Source: Candidatus Phascolarctobacterium caballi (GTDB taxonomy: Bacteria; Bacillota; Negativicutes; Acidaminococcales; Acidaminococcaceae). From it: 5,956 nt of DNA. Made by a program: the position numbers and the translations under genes. Below, piece by piece: positions 1 through 5,854 of this stretch. Where the stretch lies: the NCBI GenBank assembly GCA_018065225.1, contig JAGHTS010000079.1, positions 1-5,956 on the forward strand, in the 5' to 3' direction. The notes below the pieces were generated by a model. The model saw nothing but the letters and a program-made list of their open reading frames with translations. It had not been told where the DNA came from and did not search any database. The first letter of the stretch is position 1. Each line of letters opens with the position of its first letter.

Positions 1-1
1 A

Positions 2-2179
2 CATCAACGTCCGCAAGTTCAACAACAACGTCCGCAAGGACATCAACAACGTCCGCAAGGGCAAAGACCCAATGGTGGAAACCAATGGAATCGTGATAAA
101 AATGGTCAAGGTCAGGGATTTAACCGTAATCGGGGAAAGAATGGCGAAAACCATGCCCCAAGGGGAAATGGATTTGGAAATCAAGGGCCGAAAACACCAG
201 GAGGTGGTGGTCGCCCAAAAAATAAATCTGAAGAACAAAAGAAAGTAGATTATTCATACGAGAACAAAGTTTCACGGAACGAAAGAGCAGATAGACGTAA
301 GAATGAGCAACTTCATAAAAATGACGGGCACAACGGCAAGTATGCGACCAAAGAATCAAGGCCTAATCGCAGTCGTGGGCATGAGATGTTTCCGGAACAG
401 CCGAAAAAAGCGGCTGTTGTAAAAAACATTGTTTATCCAACCCATGTTGAGGTAGGTGAAAGCATTAATGTCAAAGTGTTTGCACAATTACTTAAGCGTG
501 AAGTAGCAGAAGTTATAAAAAAATTATTCCTTTTAGGAATGATGGTTACAATCAATCAAGATATTGATTTTGATACTGCTGTCTTATTGGGAGATGAATT
601 TGGTTGTGATGTTACAGCAGCAGCACCTGAAGAAGATCCAACAGAAATACCGGAAATTGAAGATGACCCGGCAAAACGTTTGCCCCGTCCTCCGGTTGTT
701 ACGGTTATGGGACATGTTGATCACGGGAAAACCAGTTTGTTGGATGCAATCCGCAAGACAAATGTTACCGCCCGTGAAGCAGGTGGTATTACGCAACATA
801 TTGGTGCATACAAAGTGAATTATAACGGCAAACCAATTGTATTTTTGGATACACCCGGTCATGAGGCATTTACGGCAATGCGTGCAAGAGGTGCGCAGGT
901 TACAGATGTGGCAGTATTGGTAGTGGCGGCTGATGATGGTGTAATGCCGCAAACAATTGAAGCTATTAATCATGCCAAGGCGGCAAAAGTTCCTATTGTA
1001 GTGGCAATCAACAAGATAGATAAGCCGGAAGCCAATGCAGACAGAGTTAAACAACAACTTGCAGAAAAAGAGATTGTACCTGAAGATTGGGGTGGAGATG
1101 TCATTATGGTACCAGTGTCTGCCCATCAAAAGACAGGTATAACTGATTTGTTGGAAACGATTCAGTTGGTTGCAGATATGGGTGAATTAAAGGCAAATCC
1201 TGATTTGCCCGCGCAAGGTACGATTATTGAAGCACAATTGGATAAAGGACGTGGTCCGGTTGCAACTGTGCTTGTACAACGTGGTACATTAAATGTGGGA
1301 GATACAATTATTGCCGGTACCGCTTATGGTAAAGTCCGTGCAATGATTAATGATAGGGGTGAAAAGGTTAAAAAAGCGCCTCCGTCAACACCAGTTGAAG
1401 TTTTGGGACTTAATGATGTGCCGCAGGCAGGAGATATATTAGATGCGACAGAAGAAAGAATTGCCCGTGCTGTTGCGGAAAAACGTATAGCCAAATTACG
1501 TGAAGAAGAAGTTAAGACAACTGGCAAGGTAAGTTTGGATGATTTATTCCAACGCATTCAAGAAGGGGAAATCAAAGATTTGAATGTGGTGGTAAAAGCA
1601 GATGTGCAGGGTTCTGTTGAGGCAATAAAACAATCTTTGGAAAAGATAAAGAATGATGAGGTAAAAGTTGTTGTAGTTCATTCCGGCGTAGGGGCGATTA
1701 CCGAATCGGATATTATGTTGGCAAGTGCTGCCAATGCGTTGGTAATCGGGTTCAATGTCCGTCCGGATGCCAATGCCCGTAAGGCGGCAGAAAAAGAAAA
1801 GGTTGATACACGTATGTATCGTGTTATTTACGATGCGATTAATGATGTGGAAGCGGCAATAAAAGGTATGTTGGCTCCGACTATTAAAGAAGTGATACAG
1901 GGCCGGGCGGAAATCCGCCAGATTATTCATATCAGCAAACTTGTTATTGCCGGATGTTATGTGACAGAAGGTAAGGTTACTAATTCCAGCAAAGTCCGTG
2001 TTGTACGGGATGGTATTGTTATTCACGAAGGGGATATTGATTCTTTGCGTCGGTTTAAAGATGATGTTAAGGAAGTACAACAAGGATTTGAGTGTGGTAT
2101 CACCTTAGATAAGTTTACGGATATACGTGAGAATGACCAATTGGAAATATATATATTGGAAGAAGTAGCTGCAGAGTAG
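2..2179 (+). CDS. infB: Translation initiation factor IF-2, 5'-truncated by window edge
   Basis: IF-2 is the GTPase that places initiator fMet-tRNA on the 30S subunit and promotes subunit joining. The frame is open from position 2 to the TAG at 2177-2179 (725 visible residues), so the true start lies left of the window; the ATG at 386 is internal. Visible order: a low-complexity Gln/Arg/Pro/Gly/Asn linker (residues about 1-125) with 7-residue repeats; an IF2_N module (about 143-205); the GTPase domain with G1 GHVDHGKT (237-244, nt 710-733), a switch I region GGITQHIGAY, G3 DTPGH (from 283, nt 848-862), G4 NKID (from 337, nt 1010-1021) and a G5-like SAHQKTGI; then domain II, domain III (DVQGSVEAI) and the C-terminal fMet-tRNA-binding domain (from about KEVIQGRAEIRQ to the end). 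All key nucleotide-binding residues are present. It is first in the visible operon, 10 bp before rbfA, as in most Bacillota. Identification is certain; only the N-terminal extent is unknown. Confidence 0.98.
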   Translation, partial: HQRPQVQQQRPQGHQQRPQGQRPNGGNQWNRDKNGQGQGFNRNRGKNGENHAPRGNGFGNQGPKTPGGGGRPKNKSEEQKKVDYSYENKVSRNERADRRKNEQLHKNDGHNGKYATKESRPNRSRGHEMFPEQPKKAAVVKNIVYPTHVEVGESINVKVFAQLLKREVAEVIKKLFLLGMMVTINQDIDFDTAVLLGDEFGCDVTAAAPEEDPTEIPEIEDDPAKRLPRPPVVTVMGHVDHGKTSLLDAIRKTNVTAREAGGITQHIGAYKVNYNGKPIVFLDTPGHEAFTAMRARGAQVTDVAVLVVAADDGVMPQTIEAINHAKAAKVPIVVAINKIDKPEANADRVKQQLAEKEIVPEDWGGDVIMVPVSAHQKTGITDLLETIQLVADMGELKANPDLPAQGTIIEAQLDKGRGPVATVLVQRGTLNVGDTIIAGTAYGKVRAMINDRGEKVKKAPPSTPVEVLGLNDVPQAGDILDATEERIARAVAEKRIAKLREEEVKTTGKVSLDDLFQRIQEGEIKDLNVVVKADVQGSVEAIKQSLEKIKNDEVKVVVVHSGVGAITESDIMLASAANALVIGFNVRPDANARKAAEKEKVDTRMYRVIYDAINDVEAAIKGMLAPTIKEVIQGRAEIRQIIHISKLVIAGCYVTEGKVTNSSKVRVVRDGIVIHEGDIDSLRRFKDDVKEVQQGFECGITLDKFTDIRENDQLEIYILEEVAAE
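5..67 (+). repeat. Three 21-bp in-frame tandem repeats in infB linker
   Basis: Three direct copies begin at 5, 26 and 47, each opening with the identical 13-mer CAACGTCCGCAAG. The 21-bp period is seven codons and encodes QRPQVQQ, QRPQGHQ and QRPQGQR. The array may continue left of the window. It lies in the poorly conserved, presumably disordered IF2 linker, so copy number is free to vary without frameshift; that freedom is inferred. Confidence 0.9.
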
Positions 2180-2182
2180 GGG
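2178..2182 (+). promoter_or_regulatory. rbfA ribosome binding site overlapping infB stop
   Basis: AGGGG sits 7 nt before the rbfA ATG (2190) and shares two bases with the infB TAG. This supports the chosen rbfA start and close translational linkage to infB. Confidence 0.7.
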
Positions 2183-2189
2183 TTTAGTT

Positions 2190-2561
2190 ATGGCGGCACG
2201 GGTACGCGTGGAAAAAGTTCAGGAAGCTATCCAACATGAAATAAGTAACATGTTATTGTTTGATGTTAAAGATAGCAGAATTCACGATATTACTGTTACA
2301 GAAGTAAAAGTTTCAGATGATATGAGTCATGCCAAGATTTATGTTTCGCTTTATGGTTCTGAAGAAAGTAAGGAAGAAACATGGAAGGCGTTAACAAAAT
2401 CTTTGGGATATTTCCGTTCTGAAATTGCGAAAAGAATTCGTTTGCGTTATACACCTGAACTGCATTTTATAAAAGATGAAACTGCGGAATATTCTGCACA
2501 TATAGAAGAATTGTTGGCAAAAATTAAGCGGGACGAAAATAATGGGAAAACAAATGCTTGA
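2190..2561 (+). CDS. rbfA: 30S ribosome-binding factor A
   Basis: RbfA is a small KH-fold protein that binds immature 30S subunits and assists 16S rRNA 5'-end processing and late small-subunit maturation. The 123-residue product is of normal length for the family. It shows the expected N-terminal helix with RVEKVQEAIQHEIS, the DSRIHDITVTEVKVSDDMSHAKIYVS strand region (split here: DSRIHDITV, then EVKVSDDMSHAKIYVS), and the KH helix-strand signature IRLRYTPELHFIKDET near residues 82-98. The ATG at 2190 has an AGGGG 7 nt upstream. The gene lies directly after infB and its last 20 bp overlap the next gene, nrnA, in another frame. The infB-rbfA-nrnA-truB order is the standard Bacillota arrangement. 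Nothing looks abnormal. Function is from family knowledge. Confidence 0.96.
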   Translation: MAARVRVEKVQEAIQHEISNMLLFDVKDSRIHDITVTEVKVSDDMSHAKIYVSLYGSEESKEETWKALTKSLGYFRSEIAKRIRLRYTPELHFIKDETAEYSAHIEELLAKIKRDENNGKTNA

Positions 2562-3504
2562 GCTTAAAGAAGCCGGCAAAAAATTGCTTGAAGGTCAAAA
2601 CATTGCTTTGACTGTACATGTAAGCCCGGATGGTGACGCAATCGGTAGCGTGCTGGGATTGGCACGGATTTTAACCGGTTTAGGCAAAAATGTAACAATT
2701 TTTGTTGATGACATCATTAAGGGCTTTAACTTTTTGCCGGATGTGGACAAAATTAAAACAGAAACAAATCTTGAGGGGATAAAAGAACCGTTAAGATTTG
2801 ATTTGTTGTGTGTGTTAGATTGCAGCACTTTGGAAAGAATTGGCAGGGTGGCTGATTGCATTAAGGCAGACCATGTATTGAATATTGACCATCACGCTTC
2901 CAACGAAGGTTTTGCAGAATTCAGTTATATAGATGAAAACGCCGCAGCCACAGCGGAAATTTTGTGTGAACTTGTGGAAACAATGCAATGGGAATTGGAT
3001 GCTTTGACTGCTACATATTTGTAGGTGGGATTGTCAACCGATTCCGGGTCGTTCCGTTATTCCAACACGACCGGCAAAACTATGCGATGTGGCGCTATGT
3101 TGGTGGAGGCAGGGGCAAAACCTAATGAAATTAATGAAGCGTTAGATGTGATGTCCAAGCCCACGATGGCGGAATTGTTGGTCACATTGCCGACTTTGAC
3201 TTATGTAGATAATGGCAGGATTGCTTATATGTATGTTGACAATGCACATTACGACAAGAACGCAGTGACAGATTATTTTGTTAACTATTGTCGTAATATT
3301 GAAGGTGTGCAGGTAGCGTTATTTTTCAAAGAGGTGGCGCCAAATGAAGTACGGGTTTCTATGCGTTCAACAGGCATGAATTTGGCGGAAGTGGCAGTAA
3401 AATTTGGTGGCGGCGGACATCATCGGGCAGCAGGATGTACTGTTAAATTACCTTTACAACAGGCGATTGCAACAGTTTTGACGGAAATAAAAAAACAAAA
3501 ATGA
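2542..3504 (+). pseudogene. nrnA: DHH/DHHA1 bifunctional oligoribonuclease/pAp phosphatase, interrupted by in-frame TAG
   Basis: NrnA degrades 2-5 nt nanoRNAs and dephosphorylates pAp in bacteria lacking Orn. The reading frame runs from ATG 2542 to TGA 3502-3504 but is split by TAG at 3022-3024 (codon 161 of 321). Before the stop: motif I with H26 and DGDAIGS (30-36), motif II DCS (93-95), motif III DHH (116-118). After it, same frame: motif IV STDSGSF with D167, then the DHHA1 domain with GGGGHH (289-294). Comparison with B. subtilis NrnA as I recall it (IYAGIVGDTG) puts the TAG at a Tyr position, one base from TAT or TAC. Without readthrough the 160-residue product lacks the fourth metal-ligand motif and the substrate-binding domain, so should be inactive. 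GTG at 3025 directly follows the TAG and could restart a 159-residue C-terminal piece, but has no Shine-Dalgarno. The downstream frame shows no other damage, so the lesion is recent, a sequencing error, or decoded. Family identity is sure; pseudogene status is not. Confidence 0.85.
3022..3024 (+). other. In-frame amber codon inside nrnA
   Basis: The codons read ...ACA TAT TTG TAG GTG GGA TTG TCA ACC GAT..., with homologous NrnA sequence continuing in the same frame on both sides. TAG is also the terminal codon of infB (2177-2179) and ribF (5236-5238), so genome-wide reassignment of TAG is unlikely. The following GTG GGA is not a classical readthrough context. Confidence 0.9.
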
Positions 3505-4379
3505 ACGCAGTTTTTAATGTTAATAAGCCGGCAGGAATGACCAGTAATGATGTGGTTGCCGTTATGCGTAAGATTTTGAATATGAAGAGGGTTGGACATG
3601 GTGGCACATTAGACCCTGATGCGACGGGAGTTTTGCCTGTGTTTACGGGTACAGCTACCCGTCTTTTAGAATTTGCGGTAAATGGCACAAAAGAATATGT
3701 GGCAGAATTTGTATTGGGAAAACAAACTGATACGGGGGATATTTCCGGGGAAATAGTTGGGATACAATCGGTACCAGATTTGGATGTGGAGTTTGTTAAA
3801 AATATTTTGCAAAAATTTACAGGTGTGCAAAAACAAATTCCGCCTATGTACAGTGCCATAAAAATTCATGGGCAAAAACTTTATCAGTTGGCAAGACGTG
3901 GGGAAGAGGTAGAACGGAAGCCACGTGATATAAAAATTTTTGCGTTGGAATTATTGGAATGGAATCCGCCTTGTTTTAAGGTTAAAGTACAATGCAGCAA
4001 GGGGACTTATATTAGGGTTTTGGGAGAGGACATTGCCAAAGCGTTGGGAACTGTGGGTACATTGAAAACTTTGCAACGGACTAAGGTGGCAGGTTTTACT
4101 ATTGAAGATGCACATACCTTGACGGAAATTAAGGAAAATTATTTGGCGTGCAGTCAAAAACCCATAGATGTGGTGCAACTGGAACAATTGAAAACCACAC
4201 CCAAGCAGGCATATCGTATAACCAGTGGTGTGCCTACAACTATTAGAGGAATTAAAAATGGCAGATATGCAGTATTGTCACCCGTTGGTGATTTTTTGGC
4301 GGTGGCGGTAGCGGAACAGGAAATAGTGAAAGCGGAAAAGGTTTTGGAGTTTTATGCAGATAGTGAAACAATTAAGTGA
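3501..4379 (+). CDS. truB: tRNA pseudouridine(55) synthase
   Basis: TruB isomerises U55 in the T-psi-C arm of tRNAs and also acts as a tRNA-folding chaperone in the cytoplasm. The 292-residue product starts with the typical FNVNKPAGMTSNDVV segment. The catalytic motif GHGGTLDPDATGVLP has the nucleophilic Asp at residue 38 (codon 3612-3614). A PPMYSAIKIHGQKLY block and the KGTYIR motif (167-172) with its conserved Arg follow. A C-terminal TruB/PUA-like module covers about 231-285 (RITSGVPTTIRGIKNGRYAVLS, here in two parts: RITSGVPTTI and KNGRYAVLS). Length is normal for Bacillota TruB. The ATG overlaps the nrnA stop as ATGA, and no good Shine-Dalgarno lies 5-10 nt upstream, only an A-rich run. 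Translation therefore probably depends on coupling from nrnA; this is inferred. The 3' end overlaps ribF by 26 bp. Confidence 0.97.
   Translation: MNAVFNVNKPAGMTSNDVVAVMRKILNMKRVGHGGTLDPDATGVLPVFTGTATRLLEFAVNGTKEYVAEFVLGKQTDTGDISGEIVGIQSVPDLDVEFVKNILQKFTGVQKQIPPMYSAIKIHGQKLYQLARRGEEVERKPRDIKIFALELLEWNPPCFKVKVQCSKGTYIRVLGEDIAKALGTVGTLKTLQRTKVAGFTIEDAHTLTEIKENYLACSQKPIDVVQLEQLKTTPKQAYRITSGVPTTIRGIKNGRYAVLSPVGDFLAVAVAEQEIVKAEKVLEFYADSETIK
4346..4349 (+). promoter_or_regulatory. ribF ribosome binding site inside truB
   Basis: GGAG lies 4 nt before the ribF ATG (4354), within the last codons of truB. The spacing is short but it is the only Shine-Dalgarno-like sequence near the start. The 26-bp overlap points to translational coupling with truB. 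Confidence 0.5.
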
Positions 4380-5238
4380 ATTAAAAAAAGGGTCAGTATT
4401 GGCAATAGGTACTTTTGACGGTATACATATAGGTCATCAAAGTGTTTTGCGTACGGCGGTGCAGTTGGCACAGGAACAAAAAGTGCTTTCGGCGGTGCTG
4501 ACTTTTGCTAACCACCCGTTGTCCGTTATTGCCCCTGCAAAAATGCCCAAAGAAATTATTTCGTTAAAGCAAAAAGAAAAATTGCTGGCGGATTTGGGTT
4601 TTGATATGTTGGTTGAATTGAATTTTGATACAGGTTTTGCCAATGTAACTGCGGCTGATTTTATAAATATGGTTAAAGATTATAGTGTGGTGGTAGGTGA
4701 AAACTTTTTGTTTGGCAAAAATTTGCAAGGCAAAGGTACTGATATTCCAAAAGCGACAATAAAAAAGATGGTTGAAGTTGATGGTGAAACGGTAAGTTCC
4801 ACCTGTATCCGCAAAAATATCGTTTTAGGTGATATGCTGACAGTACAAAAATTATTGGGCAGAAATTATGTGATAGAGGGAAAAGTAATTAAGGGTGAAC
4901 AACGGGGCAGGATTTTGGGTTATCCCACTATTAATCTTGATTTTGGCAATTATGAAGTGCCGATGTATGGGGCGTATGTTGTCAAGGTTTGGTACAAAAA
5001 CTCAAGTTATTCCGCAATGGCAAATGTGGGCAACAATCCGACTTTTGGCAATACTAACCATCGCTTGGAAGTACACATTTTAAAATTCAGTCAAAATATT
5101 TATGGTGAAGATGTGGCGGTTGAATTTTTGGCAAAAATCAGAAATGAACAAAAATTTGCAACAGCGGCTGAATTAAAAGAGCAGTTAAAAAAGGATAAAA
5201 TTTATACTTGCGAATATTTTGTAAAAGTGGTATCATAG
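4354..5238 (+). CDS. ribF: Bifunctional riboflavin kinase / FAD synthetase
   Basis: RibF converts riboflavin to FMN with ATP (C-terminal kinase) and then FMN to FAD (N-terminal adenylyltransferase). The N-terminal nucleotidyltransferase domain has GTFDGIHIGH (residues 19-28, with the HxGH nucleotide-binding signature), VVVGENFLFG, and the SSTCIR segment before the linker. The riboflavin kinase domain starts near residue 169 (GRNYVIEGKV) and shows GRILGYPTIN with PTxN at 191-194, NVGNNPTFG, and the presumed catalytic Glu at 239 in LEVHIL. The 294-residue length is slightly short but normal, and both active sites appear intact. It overlaps truB by 26 bp and ends with TAG at 5236-5238. RibF in the truB-rpsO interval is standard in Bacillota. 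No FMN-riboswitch-like element precedes it, so it follows operon expression rather than flavin level, by inference. Confidence 0.97.
   Translation: MQIVKQLSELKKGSVLAIGTFDGIHIGHQSVLRTAVQLAQEQKVLSAVLTFANHPLSVIAPAKMPKEIISLKQKEKLLADLGFDMLVELNFDTGFANVTAADFINMVKDYSVVVGENFLFGKNLQGKGTDIPKATIKKMVEVDGETVSSTCIRKNIVLGDMLTVQKLLGRNYVIEGKVIKGEQRGRILGYPTINLDFGNYEVPMYGAYVVKVWYKNSSYSAMANVGNNPTFGNTNHRLEVHILKFSQNIYGEDVAVEFLAKIRNEQKFATAAELKEQLKKDKIYTCEYFVKVVS
5208..5236 (+). promoter_or_regulatory. Candidate sigma-70/sigma-A promoter for rpsO
   Basis: TTGCGA (5208-5213, 4 of 6 to TTGACA) and TATCAT (5231-5236, 5 of 6 to TATAAT) are separated by exactly 17 bp in the final codons of ribF. Transcription would start near 5243-5244, just past the ribF stop and at the base of the foldable rpsO leader. 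That placement makes it more believable than a random match, but it is unproven. Confidence 0.45.
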
Positions 5239-5243
5239 CAAGC

Positions 5244-5316
5244 ACTTAACCTTTACTTGGTCGTTTGCGTCTCCTGCGGCGAACTCGGTAACAGGTGATT
5301 TGTTAAAGATAGGAGG
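5244..5316 (+). promoter_or_regulatory. Structured rpsO leader, candidate S15 autoregulatory element with anti-Shine-Dalgarno loop
   Basis: In the 85 nt between ribF and rpsO I can pair GUUUGC (5263-5268) with GCGAAC (5279-5284), including one U-G pair. An outer helix pairs ACUUG (5255-5259) with CAGGU (5292-5296), and CUUU (5251-5254) can pair with AAAG (5305-5308). The loop of the inner hairpin holds CUCCU (5271-5275), which is exactly complementary to AGGAG (5311-5315) in the rpsO Shine-Dalgarno. A loop-to-RBS pseudoknot is therefore possible. S15 is known to repress its own mRNA through leader structures in several phyla, including a pseudoknot in E. coli. That this leader does the same is inference from hand folding. 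Confidence 0.45.
5311..5316 (+). promoter_or_regulatory. rpsO ribosome binding site
   Basis: AGGAGG lies 7 nt before the ATG at 5324. It is the strongest Shine-Dalgarno in the window and fixes that ATG as the start, rather than the upstream TTG at 5300. Confidence 0.9.
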
Positions 5317-5323
5317 GAAAAAG

Positions 5324-5587
5324 ATGTTAGCAAAAGAAAGCAAACAGGAAATCATTAAGGCAAATGCCCGTAAAGATGGTGACACAGGTTCTCCTGAGGT
5401 GCAAATTGCAGTGTTGACTGCAAGAATTAAGTACCTTACAGAACATTTAAAAACCCATGTCAAAGACCATCATTCCCGTCGTGGCTTGTTGCAAATGGTA
5501 GGTCATCGTCGTGGTCTTTTAAAATATTTGGAAAACAAAGACATTGCACGCTACCGTGCCATTGTTGAAAAACTTGGGATAAGATAA
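5324..5587 (+). CDS. rpsO: 30S ribosomal protein S15
   Basis: S15 is a primary 16S rRNA-binding protein of the 30S platform (central-domain three-way junction) and contributes to an intersubunit bridge with 23S rRNA. From the ATG at 5324 the product is 87 residues, close to the usual 88-89. It shows the N-terminal helix with KESKQEII, the DTGSPEVQIAVLTARI block, and the S15 signature HLKTHVKDHHSRRGLL followed by HRRGLLKYL, with the His/Asp/Ser residues that contact 16S rRNA. The start is fixed by AGGAGG 7 nt upstream; a TTG at 5300 would add eight non-homologous residues ahead of the Shine-Dalgarno and is rejected. It stands 85 bp after ribF behind its own candidate promoter and structured leader. 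A terminator follows at once. pnp, commonly next, is not visible. Confidence 0.97.
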   Translation: MLAKESKQEIIKANARKDGDTGSPEVQIAVLTARIKYLTEHLKTHVKDHHSRRGLLQMVGHRRGLLKYLENKDIARYRAIVEKLGIR

Positions 5588-5598
5588 GGTTTAAAATC

Positions 5599-5633
5599 AA
5601 AAGCAGTTAAATCGTTGATTTAACTGCTTTTTT
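5599..5633 (+). terminator. Rho-independent terminator after rpsO
   Basis: A perfect 15-bp stem (5599-5613 with 5617-5631) closes a 3-nt loop (or 13 bp with a larger loop) and runs into six T residues (5628-5633). It starts 12 bp after the rpsO stop. The 5' arm begins with AAAA and is preceded by an A-rich stretch, so on the minus strand it also ends in a T run (TTTTGATTTT) and may work in both directions. Confidence 0.92.
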
Positions 5634-5681
5634 GTTAAGAAAATAGTTTTATAACTGACAAACTTAAAGAAAAGCGTTCTC

Positions 5682-5697
5682 AATCTAACGTTAGATT
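5682..5697. repeat. 16-bp perfect palindrome
   Basis: AATCTAACGTTAGATT is its own reverse complement over all 16 bases. It has no loop, so it looks more like a protein-binding site than an RNA hairpin. What binds it, if anything, is unknown. Confidence 0.7.
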
Positions 5698-5760
5698 TAT
5701 TTTGACTTTTTGCATTTTGTAAAATGAAAAAACAAATGATATGGTTCAAAAATCATTTTT

Positions 5761-5789
5761 ATGCTAAAAATCTTGAGATATGACGTCAA
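5761..5789 (-). promoter_or_regulatory. Possible minus-strand promoter overlapping TGACGTCA site
   Basis: Reading the minus strand, TTGACG (5789-5784, 5 of 6) is followed after exactly 17 bp by TAGCAT (5766-5761, 4 of 6). The first TGACGTCA palindrome covers the -35 box. Transcription would run toward the rpsO terminator with no ORF in between. Such matches are common in AT-rich DNA, so this is weak. Confidence 0.25.
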
Positions 5790-5811
5790 AAAACAGATTT
5801 TGACGTCAAAA
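5781..5811. repeat. Paired TGACGTCA palindromes, possible operator
   Basis: The 11-mer TGACGTCAAAA occurs at 5781-5791 and again at 5801-5811, exactly 20 bp apart. Each contains the 8-bp palindrome TGACGTCA, and the second extends to a perfect 14-bp palindrome (5798-5811). The same bases also form an 11-bp inverted repeat (5781-5791 with 5798-5808) with a 6-nt loop. Two palindromic sites two helical turns apart resemble a dimer-pair operator. No T tract follows on either strand, so a terminator is unlikely. Confidence 0.65.
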
Positions 5812-5854
5812 CTACTAAAAAATTTGTTTTTTAAATAGAATATTTGATAAAAAT

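Larger units (their letters stand above)
5640..5854. other. AT-rich intergenic region with palindromes, no credible gene
   Basis: About 215 bp of strongly AT-rich DNA separate the rpsO terminator from the putative insertion sequence. The only small + strand frame beginning with ATG (5724-5783, 19 codons) has no ribosome binding site. The region holds a 16-bp perfect palindrome at 5682-5697, a CATTTT/AAAATG inverted repeat at 5713-5726, a weak AAATGAT/ATCATTT hairpin at 5734-5758 followed by T residues, and the TGACGTCA pair at 5781-5811. Confidence 0.7.

Noticed and set aside
5..67. CRISPR-like repeat array
   Set aside because: The 21-bp period has no unique spacers and is in phase with infB codons.
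584..1129. Long minus-strand frames antisense to infB (584-1129, 1544-2083) and other overlapping frames
   Set aside because: Their translations are low-complexity mirror products of the well-conserved infB frame, with no domain or start signal.
386..2179. infB starting at ATG 386
   Set aside because: The same frame is open and IF2-linker-like back to position 2, and no good ribosome binding site precedes 386. The ATG is internal; a shorter IF2 isoform starting here is not supported.
3025..3504. Separate gene starting at GTG 3025
   Set aside because: It is in the same frame as the upstream ORF and supplies the missing NrnA motif IV and DHHA1 domain, so it is the second half of the interrupted gene. 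GTG has no Shine-Dalgarno; AGGTGG at 3023-3028 overlaps it and is only 2 nt from the next in-frame TTG (3031).
5300..5323. rpsO starting at TTG 5300
   Set aside because: This would place the AGGAGG inside the coding region and add residues absent from S15. The ATG at 5324 is correctly spaced.
5724..5783. Small + strand ORF of 19 codons (MKKQMIWF...)
   Set aside because: No ribosome binding site, AT-rich random-looking composition, and no recognisable features.
5815..5835. A6/T6 inverted repeat as a second terminator
   Set aside because: The stem would be purely A-T with no GC pairs and therefore too weak; it is better explained by base composition.
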